This document shows, one piece after another, positions 35,580 to 42,817 of a stretch of 46,887 nt of DNA. This DNA comes from Bacteroidales bacterium (lineage in GTDB: Bacteria; Bacteroidota; Bacteroidia; Bacteroidales; F082): assembly GCA_017561025.1 (NCBI GenBank), contig JAFZDU010000112.1:1-46887 (forward strand). Reading direction: 5' to 3'. Below the pieces are notes generated by a model that saw only the letters and a list, made by a program, of their open reading frames with translations, had not been told where the DNA came from and made no database searches. How positions within the stretch are numbered: position 1 is the first letter of the stretch; every line of letters begins with the position of its first letter. A program made the translations under genes and the position numbers.

Positions 35580-36317
35580 ATGGAAGTCTTAAAAACAAAG
35601 GATTTACATATTGGATATAAAGACAAGGCTATCTTGCCTCCTATCAACGTAAGCTTGAATGAAGGCAGCCTTATTGCTTTGATTGGTCCTAACGGCTCCG
35701 GAAAATCGACACTTTTCAAGACGCTGACAGCACACATCAAACCAATAAGCGGAAGTATTGAATTGATGGGAAAAGAGCTTTCTGACTACTCTTCAAAAGA
35801 GAAAGCTATGTTGATAGGTTTGGTTCTTACCGAGCGTCCTGACGATATGTTCTTAAAAGTGTATGATGTCGTCGCGAGTGGACGATGCCCGTATACAAAC
35901 TTCTTCGGAAAGATAGAAAAAGAAGATGAAAAAATAATTCAAGAATCACTTGAGATAGTTAGAATAAACCATTTGAAAGACAGGTATTTCAATACATTAA
36001 GCGATGGTGAAAAACAGAAGGTGATGATAGCAAAGACATTGGCGCAGAACACTCCTATTATATTTATGGATGAGCCCACTGCCTTCATCGATTATCCAAG
36101 TAAAATAGAACTGTTTTCACTGATGAAAATGCTGACAAAAGAACGTAACAAAACCATAATTTTCAGTTCTCATGACTTAGAACTATTGTTACGTTATACA
36201 GATGACATCTGGGTCATCTCCAAAGGAAAAGAGTTCGTCTCAGCGAAGAAAGACGATTTGCTCGGCAGTGACATTTTAAAAGAATATTTCAACTTGAAAG
36301 AAAACATCAAAATCTAA
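35580..36317 (+). CDS. ABC-importer ATP-binding protein (FecE/BtuD type)
   Basis: 245 residues from MEVLKTKDLHIGY; the earlier frame start at 35529 lies inside the permease gene. Walker A GPNGSGKST, signature LSDGEKQKVMIAKTLAQ (LSDGE instead of LSGGQ), Walker B IIFMDEPTAFIDYP and the switch His in IIFSSHDLELL. Powers uptake through the FecCD permease. Followed with a 1-base overlap by a thioesterase gene. Confidence 0.95.
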   Translation: MEVLKTKDLHIGYKDKAILPPINVSLNEGSLIALIGPNGSGKSTLFKTLTAHIKPISGSIELMGKELSDYSSKEKAMLIGLVLTERPDDMFLKVYDVVASGRCPYTNFFGKIEKEDEKIIQESLEIVRINHLKDRYFNTLSDGEKQKVMIAKTLAQNTPIIFMDEPTAFIDYPSKIELFSLMKMLTKERNKTIIFSSHDLELLLRYTDDIWVISKGKEFVSAKKDDLLGSDILKEYFNLKENIKI

Positions 36318-36709
36318 TGGAAAACTATATTTTTGAACTCAAAATGAAAGTTCGCGACTACGAATGTGACGGACAAGGAATAGTCAACAATGCCAACTAC
36401 CAACATTACACAGAACACACACGTCATGAATTCATAGAATCAAGAGGCGTGAAGTTCGCCGACTTACACGAACAGGGCATTGACCCTGTCGTCGCTCGCA
36501 TTTCTTTAACATACAAAACACCGCTCAGAGGTGGCGATGAGTTTATATGCAGACTTAATGTAAAAAAAGAAGGAATACGATATGTTTTCTACCAAGATAT
36601 ATACAGAGCTTCTGATGAAAAGCTATGTGTCAAAGCTGTTGTTGAATGCGTATGTGTCATCAAAGGCAAACTTGGAACACACGAAAAGTTCGACGCAATG
36701 TGCGAGTAG
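36317..36709 (+). CDS. Acyl-CoA thioesterase, hot-dog fold (4HBT)
   Basis: 130 residues. KVRDYECDGQGIVNNANYQHYTEHTRHEFIESRG is the 4HBT active-site region, with GIVNNANYQHY corresponding to the G-V-h-N-h-x-Y motif and Asp in DGQG. Hydrolyses acyl-CoA or aryl-CoA thioesters in the cytoplasm. It overlaps the ABC ATPase gene by one base, so it is the last gene of the importer operon although a functional link is not obvious. Ends 9 bases before a convergent gene with no terminator between. Confidence 0.9.
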   Translation: MENYIFELKMKVRDYECDGQGIVNNANYQHYTEHTRHEFIESRGVKFADLHEQGIDPVVARISLTYKTPLRGGDEFICRLNVKKEGIRYVFYQDIYRASDEKLCVKAVVECVCVIKGKLGTHEKFDAMCE

Positions 36710-36718
36710 ACAACAAAA

Positions 36719-37054
36719 TTAAATATCAAAGGATTGTGTACTTCCGTCTTTCATTACGAGAAGTACATACTCCTTAACTTCTTTTTTTCTTGACAAGAAA
36801 GTTCGTTTTACTTCCGATGCATACTGCTTAAAATATGCTTCTGCAATATTTCCCTCTGCTATCATTCTGACGAGTTGATTCTTTCTGTCTCTCAGTTCGC
36901 ATCTCCCTGAATTATATGTTATTACAAACATTTCTTCATTATTGTTGAAGTCTGCATGATTTACTGATTCACCATTGCCGACTTTACGGATAATTGTTCC
37001 ACTGTCTGTTCTGATGTAAGCCTGTCCGTCTGGTTTTATCTCGAAGTAATTCAT
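36719..37054 (-). CDS. Hypothetical protein
   Basis: 111 residues, no signal peptide, no membrane helix. The N-terminal 55 residues look like short beta strands (YFEIKPDGQAYIRTDSGTII, EEMFVITYNSGRCELRD). The rest is a helix followed by strands (KEYVLLVMKDGSTQSF). I recognise no family. It begins one base after the MGMT-like gene, so the two form an operon with the fucosidase upstream. Confidence 0.55.
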   Translation of the reverse strand: MNYFEIKPDGQAYIRTDSGTIIRKVGNGESVNHADFNNNEEMFVITYNSGRCELRDRKNQLVRMIAEGNIAEAYFKQYASEVKRTFLSRKKEVKEYVLLVMKDGSTQSFDI

Positions 37055-37055
37055 T

Positions 37056-37352
37056 TTATAGCATGTGTTTTTTCAATACTTTATAATCTACTATTTCAAC
37101 ACCTTCTGATTCAAGGAGTTCTTTTTGCTTTTCTATCCCGCAAAATCCGAAGTTTTTAGCCAATTCGCCTTTTGAATTGACAACTCTATGACATGGCACA
37201 ATTATCGGAGTAGGATTCTTATGTAGTACATTGCCAACGACTCTAGACAGATTCTTGTTACCAAGCTTTTCTCCTATCTGACCATAAGTCATTACATAGC
37301 CTCGAGGGATATTGCTGACAATTTCATATATCTTATCTGATAACTTACTCAT
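37056..37352 (-). CDS. MGMT-like DNA-binding domain protein
   Basis: 98 residues, corresponding only to the C-terminal domain of O6-alkylguanine-DNA alkyltransferase: IPRGYVMTYGQIGEKLG (helix-turn-helix with the arginine finger region), VVGNVLHKNPTPIIVPCHRVVNSKG. The active-site PCHRV motif retains cysteine at about residue 54, whereas alkyltransferase-like proteins (ATL) have Trp there. So it could still accept an alkyl group, or act as a damage sensor. Its gene directly abuts the fucosidase stop. Confidence 0.88.
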   Translation of the reverse strand: MSKLSDKIYEIVSNIPRGYVMTYGQIGEKLGNKNLSRVVGNVLHKNPTPIIVPCHRVVNSKGELAKNFGFCGIEKQKELLESEGVEIVDYKVLKKHML

Positions 37353-39398
37353 TTAGTTTGTTATTATTGAGAATTCTGCTATGCCGCAGTTTTTACTTCC
37401 ATCCGTGTTTCTCGTAGGAACAAATGTCACGGTTTTTCCTTTTATACCATCAAATCTTACGACTTGCTCTATCGGGTTGTTTTTAATATTTCCGAATGTT
37501 CCGGATTGGACTTTCTTTCCGTCAATATATAATTCATAATCAACGATATGACGTGAAGCATCTCTGCTCTGGTTTGGAATATATCTGAACCCAGAAATAA
37601 CTTTATCATCTTCAAAAGTCACCTTAATAGAATCATTAAGATTGAGATAGAATGCAACGTTTAGATTTCCATCAAACAACTTCTTATATCCATCAACAAA
37701 GCTAGACATCAAAAAATATTCCTTCGGCAAATCTAATTCTTTAACAGCCACTGCGCTTTTCTTTTTAGTTATAGGATCAAAAGCAATAGCCTTAACAACA
37801 CCTTTATCATTGTATACGAAAGACTTTTCATATTTCATTGACTTCTCATCAGGATCAGAACCATCCAGAGTATAATAAACAAGAGCATCGCTATCAAATG
37901 ACTTTATCTCAACAATATTGTCATAATTTCTAGTAATGTTAGGTTCTGTCAATAAAACTGGCGCACAATATGCTTCTATATTATTGATGCACAACGGACC
38001 TCTGCTTTCTTCAAAGTATATTATCAGTTTATCAAGTTCCACAGTGTTGAAACGAACTATGCGCTTATAACCAATCGTTGACAATGTGTCGAAAGCATTG
38101 ATTTTAAACCATTCACCATTCAATTCACCTTCCATATAAAAATCCTTCACTCTTTGTCCAAGAGGAATATATTCCTGAAGCACTACCCTATTCATTTTCA
38201 CAGGCTTATCGAATGTAAATGAAATAGTTCCGAAGTTATAATCATCTTCTGTTGCCCAATAAGTATTCCAATCGCCATCGATGACATTTTCCGCTTTAAA
38301 CTTACGACCTCTTTCATTATCGACATTCACTTTAGCATCTTTCAAGAGATTATCTTTCAAATCGTTAGTAATAACGTCATGCCATTCCATAATTCTAATA
38401 GAATCCTGTGCAGGGATTTTTCCGTCAAGGTTTATTGGGAAATTAAGGAGAAGATTAGCGTTATGACCGACGCTACGATAATAAATATCAGTGAGTTGCG
38501 CAATGCTTTTCACCTGATGGTCTTCACGTTGATGATAGAACCAACCTGGACGAATCGAGACATCCACTTCCGCTGGAATCCAATGAGTTCCGTTTTCAGA
38601 ACCATGATTAAGATGTTTCGTATTATTATCATTTTCTGGATTTATCATACACCAATCGGTGTCGCCTGCCCAGCCTTGTTCATTGCCAACCCAACGTATT
38701 GTCTGACAAGTGCCTCCAAATATCATCGCGTTAGGATGACGTTTTAAGATAGTATCGCGAGCACGTTCATAGTCATAATATTCCTTTGCATTTATCGAGC
38801 GAGATTCGTTAGTTCCACCATAGTAACCATTACCGCCGTTAGCACCATCGAACCAGAATTCAAACAACTCACCGTAATTACTTGTGAGTTCATCTATTTG
38901 ATTATGATACACTTCAACATAATCTTCATAAGAATACTGAGCATGATTTCTATCCCATGGAGAAAGGTAAAGACCGAATTTTAAACCATGTTTCTTGCAG
39001 GCATCTGAGAGCTCTTTTACCATATCGCCATTGCCGTTTTTATAAGGAGAATTAGCGATGCTGTAATCTGTTGTTTTTGTTTGCCAGAGGCAGAATCCGT
39101 CGTGATGTTTTGCGGTGAGAATCACGCCTTTCATGCCACATTGTTTAAGAGTCTTGACCCATTGATCGCAGTCGAGATTCGTCGGATTGAAAGTTGACGC
39201 CGGAGTATCACCGTAACCCCATTCCAAGTCGTTGTAAGTATTTAATCCGAAATGCACAAAGGCGTAGGTTTCAAATTTATGCCAATCGATTTGTTCTTGA
39301 GTTGGTATTGGTTCTATTGGCGCAGGGACACGATTAATTGCGTCTGTACAAGATGATAATATACTAATTATCAATATGTAAAATAATGTCTTTTTCAT
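37353..39398 (-). CDS. GH29 alpha-L-fucosidase lipoprotein with discoidin-like domain
   Basis: 681 residues from MKKTLFYILIISILSSC, a lipoprotein signal with Cys17; the frame upstream to 39473 is leader. GH29 barrel at ~35-370: FVHFGLNTYNDLEWG, LTAKHHDGFCLW (His98/His99), YLSPWDRN and FEFWFDGANGG with the likely nucleophile Asp184. Then an F5/8-type C domain (~375-510, AENVIDGDWNTYWATEDD) and a chitobiase-like C-terminal strand domain (~515-580, VYYTLDGSDPDEKS). Removes alpha-L-fucose from host or plant glycans at the cell surface or in the periplasm. It precedes the MGMT-like and hypothetical genes, without spacing. Confidence 0.93.
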   Translation of the reverse strand: MKKTLFYILIISILSSCTDAINRVPAPIEPIPTQEQIDWHKFETYAFVHFGLNTYNDLEWGYGDTPASTFNPTNLDCDQWVKTLKQCGMKGVILTAKHHDGFCLWQTKTTDYSIANSPYKNGNGDMVKELSDACKKHGLKFGLYLSPWDRNHAQYSYEDYVEVYHNQIDELTSNYGELFEFWFDGANGGNGYYGGTNESRSINAKEYYDYERARDTILKRHPNAMIFGGTCQTIRWVGNEQGWAGDTDWCMINPENDNNTKHLNHGSENGTHWIPAEVDVSIRPGWFYHQREDHQVKSIAQLTDIYYRSVGHNANLLLNFPINLDGKIPAQDSIRIMEWHDVITNDLKDNLLKDAKVNVDNERGRKFKAENVIDGDWNTYWATEDDYNFGTISFTFDKPVKMNRVVLQEYIPLGQRVKDFYMEGELNGEWFKINAFDTLSTIGYKRIVRFNTVELDKLIIYFEESRGPLCINNIEAYCAPVLLTEPNITRNYDNIVEIKSFDSDALVYYTLDGSDPDEKSMKYEKSFVYNDKGVVKAIAFDPITKKKSAVAVKELDLPKEYFLMSSFVDGYKKLFDGNLNVAFYLNLNDSIKVTFEDDKVISGFRYIPNQSRDASRHIVDYELYIDGKKVQSGTFGNIKNNPIEQVVRFDGIKGKTVTFVPTRNTDGSKNCGIAEFSIITN

Positions 39399-39412
39399 GA
39401 TAAAATTTTGTG

Positions 39413-39420
39413 TAAAGATA
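39413..39420 (-). promoter_or_regulatory. Weak -7-like box of the fucosidase gene
   Basis: The minus strand reads TATCTTTA 15 bases before the start, one change from TAnnTTTG. No -33 TTG at the right distance was seen. Confidence 0.35.
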
Positions 39421-39493
39421 AGTAAAATAGCAGTTGAATGATTTAATAAATTAAATTTTTCCTTAATCCTCACTCCTCACTGAATTAGTGGAG

Positions 39494-39526
39494 TTGGTAC
39501 GGACTTGGTACGGAGAAGGTATGGAG
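39494..39526. repeat. 11-nt tandem repeat, left cluster
   Basis: Three units: TTGGTACGGAC, TTGGTACGGAG, AAGGTATGGAG. Similar degenerate units recur at 39809-39841. Confidence 0.7.
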
Positions 39527-39617
39527 AAAATCCTCTCCTATTTTGCATAAATGATTTCGTTTTTGAATGATTATCTTTCTCTTTTATACCGCAAAAAAGA
39601 GAAACAGAAAAAGCTCG

Positions 39618-39742
39618 CCGCTTCGGAGAAATCTGCTAAAATTATGATTCTTTCGCTAAACAAAAACCTCGCTACGCTCAGATAACTTTTTGTCCTTAAC
39701 GCTCCAGACTCATAATTCCTTAACGCGATTTCTCCGAAGCGG
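39618..39742. mobile_element. 125-bp palindromic, MITE-like element
   Basis: CCGCTTCGGAGAAATC at 39618-39633 is the exact reverse complement of 39727-39742 (16 bp). Nested inside, AATTATGA (39640-39647) pairs with TCATAATT (39710-39717). No open reading frame, and no target-site duplication that I could make out. A non-autonomous element or a large REP/BIME-type repeat fits best. It sits in the intergenic stretch between the fucosidase and the defence genes (39399-39847); apart from it and the 11-nt repeats nothing else is seen there. Confidence 0.6.
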
Positions 39743-39808
39743 GATTACTACCAATAACAAAGATTCTATAAAAACAAAAGTCTGTTGCTCTTTAATTGAA
39801 CAATGGAC

Positions 39809-39841
39809 TTGGCACGGAGGAAGTACGACTTTGGTATGAGT
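39809..39841. repeat. 11-nt tandem repeat, right cluster
   Basis: Units TTGGCACGGAG, GAAGTACGACT, TTGGTATGAGT, continuing into ATGGCACTA at the stop of the DUF4276 gene. Same 11-nt period and similar sequence as the left cluster. Confidence 0.55.
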
Positions 39842-39847
39842 ATGGCA

Positions 39848-40501
39848 CTACTTGCACTTTTGAATCAAACTACTCACCCATGTTGCAAATCTGGGACAAC
39901 GTTCCAACATGGTGTTTATACCAATTTCAAGTGCTATAAGATTTCCCTCAAGTGGTTTATTATAGTTTTCCTTTATGCTTAGAATACGTTTAGAAGGTGC
40001 AAGTTGTGGACGTGTATTTATGTCTTCAGGATTATGAAACTCTTTTACTATAGCATCGGTTAATTTAGATTGTTCTTCTGTAAAATACTCTTCAAAACCA
40101 TTGTTATTTGAAAACAACAGCGCCTCAAACTCATGTAATTGTATATATGAAAAGAATCTTCTATCATCAATATTTTTATCTATACATTGTTCCAATTTTT
40201 CAACTTTTTCTTTATTGGAACCAGCCTGGATACATTCTTCATACTTAGGAATATTGGTTGGTATTCTAAAATAATCAATAAACGTAGTGACAATAATATC
40301 TTCCCCTTTTGTCTTCAATAATGGTTTTATCGTATTTTTCAAATGTTCATAATTCACCAGTCCACCTCGTCCTGTTCTGCTCGTATGAATAAGAACCGGC
40401 GTAATACCATAAATATCGTATAAATTTAAGTATGGACATAGTATCTCATTCACAAAGTTTTGTTCTGTCTGACCTTCTACAACTATATACAACCGCTTCA
40501 T
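39848..40501 (-). CDS. DUF4276 TOPRIM-like protein, partner of the AAA ATPase
   Basis: 217 residues from MKRLYIVVEGQTEQNF; the ATG overlaps the ATPase stop (ATGA), which decides the start. Residues 5-14 (YIVVEGQTEQ) with Glu9 and residues 70-78 (IVTTFIDYF) with Asp76 follow the TOPRIM pattern, and YIQLHEFEALLF at 119-130 is the DUF4276 hallmark. TOPRIM proteins of this kind cut nucleic acid in OLD-family and related systems. Together with the ATPase it forms a two-gene 'split OLD' pair, a type often found among phage-defence genes. Function inferred. Confidence 0.82.
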   Translation of the reverse strand: MKRLYIVVEGQTEQNFVNEILCPYLNLYDIYGITPVLIHTSRTGRGGLVNYEHLKNTIKPLLKTKGEDIIVTTFIDYFRIPTNIPKYEECIQAGSNKEKVEKLEQCIDKNIDDRRFFSYIQLHEFEALLFSNNNGFEEYFTEEQSKLTDAIVKEFHNPEDINTRPQLAPSKRILSIKENYNKPLEGNLIALEIGINTMLERCPRFATWVSSLIQKCK

Positions 40502-41592
40502 AATTGTCCTCCTATTAAATTCTTCTCCCACATATCACTTAATGAATATTCGTATTCATTCAACCATATATTCAATTCTTCATTTGACAATCTTTTAAAT
40601 ACAGACTGACCATCTTCTCTATCCACAACCACAATATTCTCTGGTTCAAAGCAATTAACCAAATTTGTTGATTGGGTTGACAATATAATCTGACTCTTGA
40701 ACGATGCTTTCTTAATCATTTCTGCGAATTTATTAATTGCAGCAGGATGCAAACCAAGTTCAGGTTCATCAATAATAATTACCTTTGGGGTATTTGTCTG
40801 TAATAACAATGTCGCTAACGCAATAAATCGTATAGTTCCATCAGAAAAACTATATCCGTTCAGATACATGTCAGTATCTTTTTCTTCCCATTCAAGTGAT
40901 ATTTTATTTGGATTTATTGGGTTGGGTCTTAACTTAAAACATTTAAAATATGGAGCTATAGACCTTACGACACCCTCTATCAATTTGAATCCTTTTTCAT
41001 CTGTCTGTTGTAAACGGTATAAGTAAGCTGCAAGATTTGAACCATTATCCCTCAATGAATCATTGTCGTAAATTTCACACTCGCCCCTCATCGGAGATTT
41101 GGTGCTTGTATCATGGAAATGGTATATAGTAAAACTCTTGAAATGATTTCTTATATACCCTGCTCTCCATTTTGTATTATCCAACAAACAAGATTCTTCT
41201 ACCGTAGAATCCCAGATAGTCTGGTTCCATGATGTATATTTTTTTTCATTGTTTCTACTTTTATTGAAATAATCTCCAGTGAGTTCAATATAACCTTTAT
41301 TAGACTGCGCAGGTCTAAGCGTAAAAAAGAAGGCATTTGTATTGTCAAAATCTAGAAGTCCATTTATACAATCGGATTCTCTTCTAGTTCTGTAAAGCAA
41401 ATTATCAATTCCGCCTTTTTCGAGTGTATAACGCCCAAAGCGCTTCTCTATAATAGATTTTGCCAATTCAAAAAAAGATATAAGATTACTCTTACCTACG
41501 CCATTAGACCCTATCAATACATTAATAGACTGCAATGGCAACTCTAAATTTCTAATAGACTTATAGTTTGATATAATTACTTTCTCTATCAT
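40498..41592 (-). CDS. AAA family ATPase (OLD/RecF-like)
   Basis: 364 residues. Walker A GSNGVGKSN at 28-36; ABC-like signature YSFSDGTIRFIALATLL at 247-263; Walker B VIIIDEPELGLHP at 271-283; and ILSTQSTNLVNCF at 303-315 at the position of the switch region. The insertion between Walker A and the signature is short, without a long SMC coiled coil. It resembles AAA_21/AAA_15 ATPases that partner with TOPRIM or nuclease subunits in defence. It overlaps its DUF4276 partner by 4 bases. A candidate -7 box at 41704 suggests independent transcription. Confidence 0.88.
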   Translation of the reverse strand: MIEKVIISNYKSIRNLELPLQSINVLIGSNGVGKSNLISFFELAKSIIEKRFGRYTLEKGGIDNLLYRTRRESDCINGLLDFDNTNAFFFTLRPAQSNKGYIELTGDYFNKSRNNEKKYTSWNQTIWDSTVEESCLLDNTKWRAGYIRNHFKSFTIYHFHDTSTKSPMRGECEIYDNDSLRDNGSNLAAYLYRLQQTDEKGFKLIEGVVRSIAPYFKCFKLRPNPINPNKISLEWEEKDTDMYLNGYSFSDGTIRFIALATLLLQTNTPKVIIIDEPELGLHPAAINKFAEMIKKASFKSQIILSTQSTNLVNCFEPENIVVVDREDGQSVFKRLSNEELNIWLNEYEYSLSDMWEKNLIGGQL

Positions 41593-41703
41593 AAATACCT
41601 CTTATTATCAACCAGATACATTTTTATCGCACTAACAACTTATGCGCTATAAAAGTACAAAAAAATATATTGTTAATTGCTGTTATAATTTAATTTTCAT
41701 AGT

Positions 41704-41712
41704 GCAAAGTTA
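41704..41712 (-). promoter_or_regulatory. -7 box before the ATPase/DUF4276 pair
   Basis: The minus strand reads TAACTTTGC, matching TAnnTTTGC; its TAA is the stop codon of the small upstream gene. A TTG lies 17 bases further upstream. The leader to the ATPase start would be about 105 nt, AT-rich, with a small CGCA...TGCG hairpin. Confidence 0.5.
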
Positions 41713-41970
41713 CTCAATCAATCTGTTCTCAACACGAAAACGTTCTTTGCAATATTCTTTTATATTGTCCGCTGCGTTATCGTAGAGGAATTTCAATTTT
41801 TTTCTTTGTGTTTCTGTTAAATTATCATCATTATCAACATTACTCTCATGATCTTTTTTACAGGATTCTATATAAACATCCAATTCTTCTTTTCTAATAT
41901 TCTGACCTTTCGAGTATTTATCGTATAAAACCAAGAGCAATGTTTCTGTTAATATTTTCATATTTTGCAT
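41710..41970 (-). CDS. Small hypothetical protein in the defence island
   Basis: 86 residues, or 83 from the second Met (MKILTETLLL). Charged and mostly helical: a hydrophobic N-terminal helix (ILTETLLLVLYDKY), then KEELDVYIESCKKDHES and a C-terminal helix (ETQRKKLKFLYDNAADNIKEYCKERF). No family recognised. It lies 40 bases after the TIR gene. It could be a regulatory or antitoxin-like partner for one of its neighbours, but nothing in its sequence shows that. Confidence 0.5.
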   Translation of the reverse strand: MQNMKILTETLLLVLYDKYSKGQNIRKEELDVYIESCKKDHESNVDNDDNLTETQRKKLKFLYDNAADNIKEYCKERFRVENRLIE

Positions 41971-42010
41971 TATTATTGTGATTTGGTTAATACGGTTTTA
42001 AATTCTTTTA

Positions 42011-42811
42011 TTAACCTATAACAATCTTTCCTATAGATTTGTTTCTTTCATTAATAAAATCTATAAAACTATCTTTTGACTTATTGAAATTTATCCAGTC
42101 TTGTTTTATTTGGTAGAAAGAACAAACTTCACTATATAATTCATCTAATTTGCTTTTATCTGTAACAAGTGCTCCTTGCTTCACAACATTTAAAAATCCC
42201 ATTTGTGAAAATGATATTCCTGGTAATACAAATGGCAATACTCTTTTCCCTAAAGCCCAAGCCGCTCCCATTTCATTTTTACAGACATCACTTTGGTTGT
42301 AATTTTCAGAAATAAACAAGAGTACATAATCACATTCTCTCATATTTTTGACTATTTCTTCTCTAAAATCATCACCTGTACGAATTGACGTTGTATCTAA
42401 AGTGCAGAATATGTCATCATACTTAAAACCACAGCCTAACATTAATATTTCTTTGACAAATGCATTAACTATATCTTTATCAGAAGATGAATGACTGATA
42501 AAGAACTTTTTCTTATTATTTACATTAATATACTTCATTTTAAGTATACCAACAATAGCATTAACAGCTCCAAAAGAAAATGGATTAACACAATTAGGGG
42601 TTCTTAAATTCTTAAGTTCTTTATTAAGACGTATATAACATTCCGGTTCTACATCCTTTATCTCTATAGTTAATTTATTCAATACGTTAACCAAAGCATC
42701 CTCGCCAGGACAATACGAATGACAATTGAGGTTTCCCCTATTTCTTTGATTAATAGCTTTGACAACATTTTCACATACTAAAGCTGCATCTTCTATTATT
42801 TTTTTATTCAT
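42011..42811 (-). CDS. TIR-domain protein
   Basis: 266 residues. Residues 1-100 form an unidentified helical domain with several Cys. Residues ~102-235 are a TIR domain: KKFFISHSSSDKDIVNAFVKE (box 1), CTLDTTSIRTGDDFREEIVKNMRECDYVLLFIS and NQSDVCKNEMGAAWALGKRVLPFVLPG, with Glu180 at the place of the catalytic glutamate of NAD-cleaving TIRs. Bacterial TIR effectors often deplete NAD+ to stop phage growth. It starts 6 bases after the HEPN-motif gene, so it is almost certainly co-expressed with it and with the RM gene. No SIR2, SLOG or nucleotide cyclase partner is in the window, so it is not Thoeris or CBASS as known. Confidence 0.87.
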   Translation of the reverse strand: MNKKIIEDAALVCENVVKAINQRNRGNLNCHSYCPGEDALVNVLNKLTIEIKDVEPECYIRLNKELKNLRTPNCVNPFSFGAVNAIVGILKMKYINVNNKKKFFISHSSSDKDIVNAFVKEILMLGCGFKYDDIFCTLDTTSIRTGDDFREEIVKNMRECDYVLLFISENYNQSDVCKNEMGAAWALGKRVLPFVLPGISFSQMGFLNVVKQGALVTDKSKLDELYSEVCSFYQIKQDWINFNKSKDSFIDFINERNKSIGKIVIG

Positions 42812-42817
42812 AATCCT

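Noticed and set aside
39848-41592. PARIS system
   Set aside because: The TOPRIM partner has DUF4276 features (HEFEALLF), not those of AriB (DUF4435), so only the general architecture is shared.
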